Assembly: GCA_046546375.1 (NCBI GenBank)
Contig: JBKGXV010000001.1
Location: 62,001 to 126,000 of the forward strand
DNA length: 64,000 nt
Reading direction: 5' to 3'
From: JAEZKC01 sp046546375
GTDB lineage: Bacteria > Fibrobacterota > Chitinivibrionia > Chitinivibrionales > Chitinispirillaceae
Under the pieces are notes generated by a model, which saw nothing but the letters and a program-made list of their open reading frames with translations, ran no database searches and had not been told where the DNA came from. Position 1 is the first letter of the stretch. Each line of letters begins with the position of its first letter. Positions 1 to 7,852 of the stretch are shown here, one piece after another. A program made the translations under genes and the position numbers.

Positions 1-28
1 CCTGCTTACGCTCCTTGGTCAAAGCCAT
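1..28 (-). CDS. rpsO: 30S ribosomal protein S15, N-terminal fragment (cut by window edge)
   Basis: Only the first nine codons lie inside the window; they read MALTKERKQ, the usual start of ribosomal protein S15, a primary 16S rRNA-binding protein of the small subunit. The ATG lies inside the last codons of ribF, so the two frames overlap by about ten bases, and the AGGAG ribosome binding site is also within ribF. This suggests translational coupling. The ribF-rpsO order is common in bacteria and supports the call despite the short fragment. Confidence 0.8.
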
Positions 29-969
29 TTCTGAATCTCCTGTGAAAAAAAATTCCTTATTTCGTTAATATCCTGTGTTATCTGATCCACCAGCCCGCAC
101 TCATCAGAAAATGCGATATCCGCACGAATATAACGGTGCAGCCAGATGTGAACGGTTTCCCCCATAAGAGGGTCCTGATCACCAAGGTTGAAAGCATGAA
201 ATTCAAAATGTATTTCACGCTTCGAATACGTGGGGCAGTCTCCGAAATAGAGCGCACCCTGTATTCTTTTCCCCCTCAGTTGCAGTTCTGCGGCGTACAC
301 TCCTGCAGGGGGAATCACTTTATGCGAAGACGGCTTTTTGAAATTGAGAGTCGGATAACCCAGCCTTGTACCGATTTTAACACCTTCCGTACGCTCGGCT
401 GATATCAGATAGGGATGTCCCAGCATCGCCACCGCATCCGCGATGCGCCCCTCAACTATCAACTTGCGGATCTGAGTCGATGAAATTACGGTTTCACTCT
501 CGGTATCCAGATCTGCGGTAAATATCGTAATATGATATTTGCCGCTTGCAGAGTGCAAAAATTTCTTTCCCCCCGACCTGTCTTTCCCCACCGAATGCCC
601 TTCGCCCATCACCCAGTATGAAGCATGCAGCTGATTTATCAGAATACGCTCCAAAAACTGTTCCGGACTGAGCCGGCGGAACTGCTCGTCAAAGGGAACT
701 TTCAGAAGATAGTCCACCCCCATATCACCTATGAGTGTCGCCTTCTCCTCGAAAGTGGTCAGGATCATCTGGGGAAGTTCCGGGTAGAGAACCGAACGGG
801 TGTGAGGATTAAAGGTAACCACCACGCTTTTAAGATCCTTCTCTCGGGCTAAGCGGGTGATATGGTGTATCAAAATGGAATGCCCCCTGTGGACACCATC
901 GAAATTGCCAACCGTGACAACACTCTTTTGGGAGGAGGGCAGGATATCCTGAAGGCTGATTATCTTCAT
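19..969 (-). CDS. ribF: bifunctional riboflavin kinase / FAD synthetase
   Basis: A 316-residue protein of the usual length for RibF, which phosphorylates riboflavin to FMN and adenylylates FMN to FAD in the cytosol. The N-terminal nucleotidyltransferase half has the GNFDGVHRGH motif (about residues 22-31) and the middle has the ISSTQIR motif (about 161-167). The C-terminal half carries the flavokinase fold, with GTRLGYPTLNF (about 199-209). It starts six bases after the truB stop codon without a strong Shine-Dalgarno, so it is probably translated by coupling to truB. It is the penultimate gene of the nusA-infB cluster. Confidence 0.95.
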   Translation of the reverse strand: MKIISLQDILPSSQKSVVTVGNFDGVHRGHSILIHHITRLAREKDLKSVVVTFNPHTRSVLYPELPQMILTTFEEKATLIGDMGVDYLLKVPFDEQFRRLSPEQFLERILINQLHASYWVMGEGHSVGKDRSGGKKFLHSASGKYHITIFTADLDTESETVISSTQIRKLIVEGRIADAVAMLGHPYLISAERTEGVKIGTRLGYPTLNFKKPSSHKVIPPAGVYAAELQLRGKRIQGALYFGDCPTYSKREIHFEFHAFNLGDQDPLMGETVHIWLHRYIRADIAFSDECGLVDQITQDINEIRNFFSQEIQKWL

Positions 970-975
970 ATATAT

Positions 976-1845
976 CTACTGCTTTTTTTTGTGGAACACC
1001 TTTTCAGGATGATAACGTCCACCTTCAACTCTCCTGAGCACAGAAACAAGATTACCTTCTCTATCAAAGGCAACTATCAATTTTTTTTCACTTTGGGAAA
1101 GTTCAATGTCTTTTCCGAAAAACAGACAGTCTCTGTCATGATCCTCCAAAGTGACCTTTTCATCTTCTCTGAACAGGTTTCGTGTTTTTATAATATAGTT
1201 TCGGGCGTGATCCAAATCTTTGAAATCAACAGCATCCTTCAGGCTGAAAACACCTACCGCTGTTCGTCGCAGCCTGACAATATGCCCCAACGAGTTTAAT
1301 TCTTCAGCTATGTCTCTGGCAAGAGAACGTACATAGGTCCCTGAGGAACAGGTGAGTGAAAAATCGGCAGTGTGATTCTTTTTATCGAAACCAGTCAGTT
1401 TAAGAGAATCAATTCTCACACTACGCTCTTTCATCTCGACCTCTTTACCCCGTCGTGCAAGTTTGTAGGCTGGTGTCCCCGCTATTTTCACTGCAGAATA
1501 GAGGGGAGGTAACTGCTGCTGCTCTCCTTTGAAGCGATCCAGAACACCTTCGATCTGCTCTTTTCCGGGGTATACTTCGCAGGTTTCAGTGATTTCACCT
1601 TCCGCATCCAGGGTGTCGGTGACGATACCGAAATGAACCGTGAATTCATACTTTTTGGGATCGGATGGCAGATACTGAATAAGACGGGTGCTGTCTCCAA
1701 GCGCAATCACCAGAAGACCTGATGCCAGCGGATCGAGAGTCCCGACATGTCCCGTTTTCTTAAGCCCCAGTTTTTTACGCACAGCTGAAGTTACTGCAAA
1801 AGAGGATGGGCCGACCGGTTTGTCAATGCAGAGAAAACCTTCCAA
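976..1845 (-). CDS. truB: tRNA pseudouridine-55 synthase
   Basis: A 289-residue TruB, the enzyme that converts U55 of the tRNA T-loop to pseudouridine. The N-terminus has the family signature DKPVGPSSF, followed by GHVGTLDPLASGLL, which contains the catalytic aspartate (about residue 38). SGTYVRSLARDI (about 169-180) is a second conserved block. The C-terminal segment (about 230-289) is probably the PUA-like tail. The gene begins four bases after the stop of the upstream DHH phosphoesterase gene, within the rimP-to-rpsO operon. Confidence 0.95.
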   Translation of the reverse strand: MEGFLCIDKPVGPSSFAVTSAVRKKLGLKKTGHVGTLDPLASGLLVIALGDSTRLIQYLPSDPKKYEFTVHFGIVTDTLDAEGEITETCEVYPGKEQIEGVLDRFKGEQQQLPPLYSAVKIAGTPAYKLARRGKEVEMKERSVRIDSLKLTGFDKKNHTADFSLTCSSGTYVRSLARDIAEELNSLGHIVRLRRTAVGVFSLKDAVDFKDLDHARNYIIKTRNLFREDEKVTLEDHDRDCLFFGKDIELSQSEKKLIVAFDREGNLVSVLRRVEGGRYHPEKVFHKKKQ

Positions 1846-1849
1846 AATT

Positions 1850-2803
1850 CTACTTCAGCTCCTTCTCCAGAATGGAGAGCATCTGATGCATTGCTTCTTT
1901 GTAGGGAAGTTTGATAGTGCATCCTGCAGCGCAGCTGTGACCGCCTCCTCCCGTCACCTTCTGCGCCACACGTCCCACATCAATATTGCCTTTGGAGCGC
2001 AAGCTGAAATGAGTTTCGGTAGGGGAGTGTTTGGTAAGCATACCCACTTCCACTCCGGTAGCGGTTATGGTATGATCAGCCATTCCCTCCGAGTCACTGT
2101 ACTGGGCCCCGATCTCTTCCAGAGCCGAGAGCGGCATATCCATGCTGCACACTTTCCCGTTGAGATGGAATTCCAGCGTAGACCAGATACGTGCCTGAAG
2201 CAAAAGGGCTTGAGGAGAATGCGACGCGTACACCTTTTCGTAGATGTCTGCACAGTTTGCCCCTTTGTCGGCAAGATCAGCACAGATACGCAGAATTCTG
2301 CTGGAGGTATTCGAAAAGCGGAATCCGCCCGTGTCGGTCATAATGGCAGCATAGAGCGCTTCGGCCACAAAATCTGGAATATCCACTCCGTTGTCTATGA
2401 AAAAAGAGTAGATGATTTCCCCTGTTGCTGCAGCTGAAGTGTCGAGGTAATTGACTTGGCCGAAACTGGTGTTGTCCCGGTGATGATCAATATTTATGAT
2501 GGTGTCTGCCATTTTTTCCTGACCGTCCCAACCCAGTCTTTTGGGGTTGGAGCAGTCAAGAATCATGAGGACATCGAAACTTCGGTCGGGGCGTTTCTGG
2601 CTGACTGCCTCCGAGTTCCTCAGAAATGCGAATTTCTGAGGAAGCGGATCAACACAGAAAATCTCCACCTCTTTTCCCAGTTTTGTGAGATACCAGTAGA
2701 AGGCGAGTTGTGAACCGACACAGTCCCCGTCCTGGCTCATGTGGCTGGAGATCAGAAATGAAGAGTTGGAATCTATGGCTCTATTCAGTTCTTTCCAGAT
2801 CAT
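1850..2803 (-). CDS. nrnA: DHH-family phosphoesterase (NrnA-like oligoribonuclease / pAp phosphatase)
   Basis: A 317-residue DHH/DHHA1 protein. The N-terminal domain has the SHMSQDGDCVGS metal-binding block (about residues 20-31), a second aspartate in LILDCSNP and the eponymous NIDHHRDN motif. The C-terminal DHHA1 domain ends with the GGGGHSCAAG substrate-binding loop (about 286-295). NrnA-type enzymes degrade nanoRNAs and dephosphorylate 3'-phosphoadenosine 5'-phosphate. This gene commonly lies between rbfA and truB, as it does here, and its start overlaps rbfA by 23 bases. The exact substrate range cannot be read from sequence. Confidence 0.88.
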   Translation of the reverse strand: MIWKELNRAIDSNSSFLISSHMSQDGDCVGSQLAFYWYLTKLGKEVEIFCVDPLPQKFAFLRNSEAVSQKRPDRSFDVLMILDCSNPKRLGWDGQEKMADTIINIDHHRDNTSFGQVNYLDTSAAATGEIIYSFFIDNGVDIPDFVAEALYAAIMTDTGGFRFSNTSSRILRICADLADKGANCADIYEKVYASHSPQALLLQARIWSTLEFHLNGKVCSMDMPLSALEEIGAQYSDSEGMADHTITATGVEVGMLTKHSPTETHFSLRSKGNIDVGRVAQKVTGGGGHSCAAGCTIKLPYKEAMHQMLSILEKELK

Positions 2804-3149
2804 CGTGGATTTCTTTTAACAGCTCATTGAGATGCTGGCTTCGTTCTATGCTGTCGTCAAGCTTGAAATAGAGGTGGGGAAAGTGTTTTGTCACGACTTT
2901 TCGTGCAACGGTTCGCTGTATGAACGGTGCCGCTTTGTTCAAAGCCGCAATTGCTTCCTTTTTTTCACTCTCTTCACCCATCAGACTGACAAAAACAGTG
3001 GCGTTTCTGTTGTCCTGGGCAAGCTTAACTTCTGTGACGGTCACCACGGGAGGGATGCGAGGATCGCGCACTTTCTGCGCGATCACGATACCGATTTCCC
3101 TGAGCAACACTTCACTGAGCCGCTCGTTATGCCAATGTGGTGCGGACAT
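2781..3149 (-). CDS. rbfA: 30S ribosome-binding factor A
   Basis: A 122-residue protein of RbfA size and pattern. The N-terminus has LREIGIVIAQKVRDPRIPPVVTVT in split form (L-RE near residue 15, VRDPR near 27), followed by an alternating beta segment (about 45-55) and the late PHLYFKLDDSIERS block. RbfA binds the small subunit during 16S rRNA maturation. It follows infB by 39 bases and its 3' end overlaps nrnA by 23 bases, so it is embedded in the operon. Confidence 0.92.
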   Translation of the reverse strand: MSAPHWHNERLSEVLLREIGIVIAQKVRDPRIPPVVTVTEVKLAQDNRNATVFVSLMGEESEKKEAIAALNKAAPFIQRTVARKVVTKHFPHLYFKLDDSIERSQHLNELLKEIHDDLERTE

Positions 3150-3188
3150 ATTTACCTCGATTGGTGAGACCGCCCTCTGGGGGCAGTA

Positions 3189-5627
3189 TCACCTGGTCAA
3201 TTTTCTGGCTACTTCAACTTCCTCGAATGTGACTATTCTGTCGCCCTCTCTGTAGTCGGATACACGCTCAAGCATAATACCGCATTCGTAACCGGACTGA
3301 ACTTCCTTCACATCTTCCTGTACACGCTTGAGACTTGAAATTTTGGATTCTGCGATTTCCATATCGTCTCTGATGAGGCGGGCTTTGGATCCGCGGACAA
3401 CGTTACCAGAAATCACCATGCAGCCTGCAATGCTTCCCACTTTGGAAACTTTGAAGACCTTGCGGATTTCGATTTCGGCCGTTGTTTTCTCCTTGATTTC
3501 CGGTGTGAGCATACCCTCCATGGCTGCGTGCACATCATCGACCGCTTCGTAGATCACGCGGTAGTTTCTGATCTCGACTCCCTCGCTTTTGGCAAGATCC
3601 CTGATCTTGGTATTGGGACTGAGATGAAATCCGATGATAAGCGCATTTGAGGCGGCAGCCAGCATGACATCGGTTTCCTTGATGGCTCCAACGCTTTTGT
3701 GAATAACCCGCACCTTGATTTCGGGTGTGCTGAGCTTTTCAAGCGAGGCTGCCAGCGCTTCAACCGAACCGTCCACGTCACCTTTGATGATGAGGTTGAG
3801 GTTCTGTACGTTGCCGGCCTGAATCTGTTCGTAGAGGTGGTCAAGAGAAACCGCGTTGATTCTGCGCATCTCGCGTTCCTTCTGGGCCAGACGGCGTCTT
3901 CCGCTTACTTCGCGCGCCTCTTTTTCCTCATCCATCACTCTGAAGGAATCACCTGCCTGCGGTGTACCGGTAAGGCCCAGTACCAACACCGGCTGTCCGG
4001 GACCGGCCTCGTTTACGGCGAGTCCTCTTTCATTATAGAGTTCACGGACGCGGCCGTGGTGGATGCCGGTGACAAATGAATTCCCTTTGATCAGTGTCCC
4101 TCTCTGTATGAGCACGGTGGCGATGGGGCCTTTACCCCTGTCCAGCTCAGCTTCGATCACCACTCCGTGAGCTTTACCTTCGGGGATAGCCTGAAGTTCG
4201 AGAATTTCTGTTTCCAGGGCGAGAATTTCCAGAAGTTTGTCCACACCTTTTCCGCTTTTGGCCGAGATCTCCACACATGACGTCTGGCCACCGTAGTCCT
4301 CGACCACTACATTGTAATTGGCGAGTTCGCCTTTGATCCGGTCGATATTTGCGGTGGGGAGGTCAACTTTGTTTATAGCCACCACCAGAGGCACATTCGC
4401 GGCTTTCGCGTGATCGATGGCCTCGCGGGTCTGGGGCATGACACCCGAGTCGGCTGCGATTATCAGAACAATGACATCGGTAATCTGGGAACCTCTGGCG
4501 CGCATGGCGGTAAAGGCCTCATGACCCGGAGTGTCAAGGAATGTGACCGGTCCGTGAGGAGTTTTCACCTCATAGGCGGCGATATGCTGGGTAATGCCTC
4601 CCGCCTCACCTGATATCACGTTGGTTTTTCTGATATAATCAAGCAGAGAAGTTTTTCCGTGGTCGACATGGCCCATCACGGTCACTACAGGGGCTCTGGG
4701 AACCGGAGTCCCTTCTACCTCTTCCTCTTTTTCCAACTCGTCTTCGGGTGCATATTCATCCATGAGTTTGGCAGTATAGCCGAACTCATCCACCAGTAGT
4801 TCGATTGTCTCGAAATCAAGCCGCTGGTTGATGGTGACAAGCATACCCAGTTCGAGGCATTTGGCAATTACATCGCTTGGACCCACATTCATCATGTTGG
4901 CCAGTTCATTGGCGGTGACGAACTCCGCCACATTAAGAATTTTCTTCTCTTCTGTAGCCTGCTCTTCTTTTGCGCCGGCTTCCTTTTTGTACTTTTTCTT
5001 GGATGTACCGGAGCCTATCTTAGCCAGAGTCTTTTTGACATTGGCTTTGAGTTCGACTTCTTTAATCTCGGGGCGCTCGTTTCTATGCCTGCCCTTTTTC
5101 TTGTGTTTTTCCTTTTTGGCCCCCTTTTCTCCTTCCTTACCGGGTTTGGCCGCAGGTGGAGGAGAGGGCATTGCGCCAGCCCCCGTAGGAGCAGCAGAAG
5201 GAGATGGGGGAGTATAGGTGTCTTTTTTCGCCCAGGATTCCCGTTGGTGATATTTGCGGAGAGGAGCTCTTCTCTGCTGCTTTGCTTCCGGCGTCGGAGC
5301 ACTTTTTTTGGCTTCGGCCTTTTTTGTTTCCTTTGCCTCTGTTTTGGATGCTGAAGGCTCCTTTTTTCCCGTGGCAGGAGCTTTGGTTTCATCACTGCTG
5401 ACAAGTTCATCCCTTGCCTTTTTGAGCATCTGCTTTTTGCGCTCGTACTCCTTTTTTATTTCCGCTCGTTCCTGTTCGAATTTTTTCTTGATGTCATCCC
5501 GCAGCTCCTCATCAACCGTGCTCATGTGGCTCTTGACTGGAATTCCCATTCCGCGGAGCATCTGCACCAGAGCTTCGCTGGAGACTTTAAACTCCTGTGC
5601 GAGTTTGTAGACTTTTTCTTTAGCCAT
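3189..5627 (-). CDS. infB: translation initiation factor IF-2
   Basis: An 812-residue IF-2, the GTPase that delivers initiator tRNA to the small subunit. The first ~55 residues form the IF2_N helical domain (VYKLAQEFKVSSEALV). They are followed by a charged Lys/Ala/Pro-rich linker (about 60-220) and a second IF2_N-like block (about 230-290). The G domain shows GHVDHGKTSLL (G1), DTPGHEAF (G3) and NKVD (G4). Domains II-IV complete the protein. The gene starts 180 bases after nusA, with an unusual folded RNA leader in between (5653-5693). The YlxR and L7Ae-like genes that often sit between nusA and infB are absent. Confidence 0.97.
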   Translation of the reverse strand: MAKEKVYKLAQEFKVSSEALVQMLRGMGIPVKSHMSTVDEELRDDIKKKFEQERAEIKKEYERKKQMLKKARDELVSSDETKAPATGKKEPSASKTEAKETKKAEAKKSAPTPEAKQQRRAPLRKYHQRESWAKKDTYTPPSPSAAPTGAGAMPSPPPAAKPGKEGEKGAKKEKHKKKGRHRNERPEIKEVELKANVKKTLAKIGSGTSKKKYKKEAGAKEEQATEEKKILNVAEFVTANELANMMNVGPSDVIAKCLELGMLVTINQRLDFETIELLVDEFGYTAKLMDEYAPEDELEKEEEVEGTPVPRAPVVTVMGHVDHGKTSLLDYIRKTNVISGEAGGITQHIAAYEVKTPHGPVTFLDTPGHEAFTAMRARGSQITDVIVLIIAADSGVMPQTREAIDHAKAANVPLVVAINKVDLPTANIDRIKGELANYNVVVEDYGGQTSCVEISAKSGKGVDKLLEILALETEILELQAIPEGKAHGVVIEAELDRGKGPIATVLIQRGTLIKGNSFVTGIHHGRVRELYNERGLAVNEAGPGQPVLVLGLTGTPQAGDSFRVMDEEKEAREVSGRRRLAQKEREMRRINAVSLDHLYEQIQAGNVQNLNLIIKGDVDGSVEALAASLEKLSTPEIKVRVIHKSVGAIKETDVMLAAASNALIIGFHLSPNTKIRDLAKSEGVEIRNYRVIYEAVDDVHAAMEGMLTPEIKEKTTAEIEIRKVFKVSKVGSIAGCMVISGNVVRGSKARLIRDDMEIAESKISSLKRVQEDVKEVQSGYECGIMLERVSDYREGDRIVTFEEVEVARKLTR

Positions 5628-5652
5628 GCGCTAACCTCTCAATTCTTGACTG

Positions 5653-5693
5653 CCGGCGAGTCTGGTATGTGAAGAACACCCAGACAGTGCCGG
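5653..5693 (-). promoter_or_regulatory. structured RNA leader upstream of infB
   Basis: On the minus strand this segment folds as an interrupted hairpin. An outer 5-bp stem pairs CCGGC (5693-5689) with GCCGG (5657-5653). An inner 6-bp stem pairs GTCTGG (5685-5680) with CCAGAC (5665-5660). A 3-bp apical stem (GTG/CAC) closes a TTCTT loop. The internal loops are small. The structure ends about 25 bases before the infB ATG and has no U-tract, so it is not a terminator. An autoregulatory or RNA-processing role is inference only. Confidence 0.5.
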
Positions 5694-5807
5694 GAAGCTC
5701 TTACAGGTATTCCAGGGTACTACTCATTTTAGAAACCGCCAGCGGGACATGTGTACTTATCCATTTTCATTATTCCGCATTCAATTTGAAACAAAAGCTG
5801 GCGAAGA

Positions 5808-7193
5808 TCACAAGGAAGAACCGGCTTCATTGCCTTCCTTGTTCTCACTGGCATCATCCATGGCAGATTCGGAATCCTCTTCCGTTTCGGACATGGACTG
5901 TACCGCACTGTTTATGATATCGTGCTGAATAGCATTTTCTTCATTGTTGTTTTCAGGAGTGCGTTCACCTTCGGCCTCCTCTCTCATTTCATCGTAAGCC
6001 TCATCATAGGTGACGTCCCCCTCCTCGGAATCGGAAACCTCGGCGGTGGACTCCTCTTCCTCGGTGTCCTCTTCAGCCTGAGATCCTTCAGGCATTTCAC
6101 TCAGAGCCGCAGCCCGCTGCTCTTCAGTAAGTCCTGCGAACTCCTCATCACCGAAGACATCTATTTCCCGGTCAAGCATCTTGGATGCAAGACGGATATT
6201 CTGTCCCTCACGGCCTATCGCCTGAGCCAGATCATCCTCGCTTATGACCACCACTATCTTATGTTCCCCGACCGGAATAACTCTTTTCACCTCCGCTGGA
6301 GAGAACACCCTGCGGACCAGAAGCGACATTTCATCTGTCCAGTTTATAATATCTATTCTCTCGTTGGAGAGCTCACGGACGATCGCCTGCACTCTGTTTC
6401 CTCTCATACCCACACAGGCACCAACCGGGTCGACCCTGTTGTCCAGAGTGGTCACAGCAATTTTGGAGCGATGTCCGGGGTCGCGGACAACTTTCACAAT
6501 ACGTACCGTCTTGTCATAAATTTCGGGTACTTCCAACTCGAAAAGACGTGCAAGAAATTCCGGGCTGGTTCTGGAGATGATGACCTGCGGACCCTTGGTG
6601 TTGTTTTTGACTTCGACAATACAGGCCCTGACATTCTGTCCCTGGTGATAATGCTCTTTGCGGATCTGCTCTCTGTAGGGCAGAAGTGCTTCCGTGCGGC
6701 CCAGATTGACCAGAATGTTGCCTTTTTCTATCTGCTGGACAGTACCGGTTATCAATTCACCTATTCTTTCACTGTAATCTGAAAAAACCTTCTCCCGTTC
6801 AGCTTCTCTGACCCGCTGCACGATAACCTGTTTTGCTGTCTGAATTGCTGTCCTGCCGAAAAGATCGATGTCAAGGTCTTGGATCAGCTCGTCGCCGACC
6901 TCAAGTTCCTCATCCAGTTCCCGTGCTTCCTCAAGAGAAATCTCGTATTCGGGATCCTCCACCTCTTCCACCACCGTCTGACGGGTGTAGACCTCTATGA
7001 CCCCTTTTTCCTTGTCCACTTTTGCTTCCACATTGATGGGCTTGCCCAGGTATTTCTTTGCGCCGGTCGCCAGAGCATCCTTCAGGGTATCGAGTACCAG
7101 ATCCATGCTGATGCTTTTTTCTTTAGTCACCGCACCGAGTGAGGTCACAATATCCATGGCTTTGAGTGCCTCGTTTCTGCTCTTCTTTTTCAT
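5808..7193 (-). CDS. nusA: transcription termination/antitermination factor NusA
   Basis: A 461-residue NusA. The N-terminal RNA-polymerase-binding domain covers about residues 1-130. It is followed by the S1 domain (about 135-200; GTVQQIEKGNILVNLG) and the two KH domains (about 205-350), with VGMRGNRVQAI and AIGREGQNIRLA as KH GxxG motifs. The last ~100 residues are a strongly acidic Glu/Asp/Ser-rich tail, unlike the paired AR repeats of E. coli NusA. It lies 22 bases downstream of rimP, the standard operon order. NusA modulates pausing, termination and antitermination. Confidence 0.96.
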   Translation of the reverse strand: MKKKSRNEALKAMDIVTSLGAVTKEKSISMDLVLDTLKDALATGAKKYLGKPINVEAKVDKEKGVIEVYTRQTVVEEVEDPEYEISLEEARELDEELEVGDELIQDLDIDLFGRTAIQTAKQVIVQRVREAEREKVFSDYSERIGELITGTVQQIEKGNILVNLGRTEALLPYREQIRKEHYHQGQNVRACIVEVKNNTKGPQVIISRTSPEFLARLFELEVPEIYDKTVRIVKVVRDPGHRSKIAVTTLDNRVDPVGACVGMRGNRVQAIVRELSNERIDIINWTDEMSLLVRRVFSPAEVKRVIPVGEHKIVVVISEDDLAQAIGREGQNIRLASKMLDREIDVFGDEEFAGLTEEQRAAALSEMPEGSQAEEDTEEEESTAEVSDSEEGDVTYDEAYDEMREEAEGERTPENNNEENAIQHDIINSAVQSMSETEEDSESAMDDASENKEGNEAGSSL

Positions 7194-7215
7194 TTCGACC
7201 AGAATCCCTTCCGCT

Positions 7216-7674
7216 TTACTTGAATCGGATCTCCTCTTTGCCGCTGTATATGTCGCAAAGAGGTATATCTACCGTTTTATTTTCGATTTCAACTGTGAGT
7301 TTGTTGTTCCCGCAAGCCACAACTTTGCCTCTCAGAGTTTTTTTTCCTTCAACACTCTCGGCCAAGTGCAGGACCACATTCCTCTCTTTGACTCTGAGAA
7401 AATCACGTTCGGTTTTGAGAGGGCGGTCTATACCCGGAGAGGAAACTTCCAAACTGTAGGGCTTGTCTCCCATGAATTTTTCTTCATCCAGCAAAACCGA
7501 CAGCTCTCTGCTTACCTTCTCGCAGTCTCTTATGGAAACACCTTCGGGCCTGTCTATGGTGATACGCAGAATCGAACGCTTACCAGCACCGAAAAAACGA
7601 ACATCGTAAAGCTCGTAACCCAGCTCTTCGATTTTCGATTCAATAACGGGTGTTATCTGTTCAACTGAAGACAT
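7216..7674 (-). CDS. rimP: ribosome maturation factor RimP
   Basis: A 152-residue RimP, needed for 30S subunit maturation. The N-terminal domain has ELYDVRFFGAGKRSILRITID-type sequence, with LRITIDRPEGVSIRDCE near residues 37-53. The signature LEVSSPGIDRPL (about 79-90) joins it to the C-terminal SH3-like domain. I chose the ATG at 7674 because the open frame can be extended upstream to 7764 only with sequence unlike the family, and that extension runs through a hairpin with a U-tract. No clear Shine-Dalgarno precedes the chosen ATG. It is the first gene of the nusA-infB cluster. Confidence 0.9.
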   Translation of the reverse strand: MSSVEQITPVIESKIEELGYELYDVRFFGAGKRSILRITIDRPEGVSIRDCEKVSRELSVLLDEEKFMGDKPYSLEVSSPGIDRPLKTERDFLRVKERNVVLHLAESVEGKKTLRGKVVACGNNKLTVEIENKTVDIPLCDIYSGKEEIRFK

Positions 7675-7710
7675 ATCACACAACTCGAATTTTGGAGAAA
7701 AGGGTGCATA

Positions 7711-7737
7711 TAACAAAAACGGGCCTAAAATGCCCGT
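7711..7737 (-). terminator. hairpin with U-tract between cca and rimP
   Basis: On the minus strand ACGGGC (7737-7732) pairs with GCCCGT (7724-7719) around a 7-base loop and is followed by a short U-run (TTTTGTT). It lies about 115 bases after the cca stop and 37 bases before the rimP ATG. It could terminate cca transcription or act as an attenuator in the leader of the rimP-nusA operon. A promoter downstream of it would have very little room, which favours a leader or attenuator role. Confidence 0.5.
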
Positions 7738-7852
7738 CGAGTCGCCAAGCTTTGCAATCATCAAAAAATAATAGATGGGTCTTTTTTCAACAAGTAATAT
7801 TTCGATTAACCGATCCCTTTATTTGCGGCTCAGGACAAATGTTTTATGATAC

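Noticed and set aside
1688..2437. 249-codon plus-strand frame opposite truB and nrnA
   Set aside because: Antisense to two genes with clear catalytic motifs; its translation shows no recognisable pattern.
5628..5807. Possible YlxR or L7Ae-like gene remnant between nusA and infB
   Set aside because: All frames are broken by stops and no RxCxxC-type motif is visible; the region is better explained as a structured leader.
7675..7764. Longer rimP start at 7764
   Set aside because: The extra 30 residues are not RimP-like and the segment contains a terminator-like hairpin.
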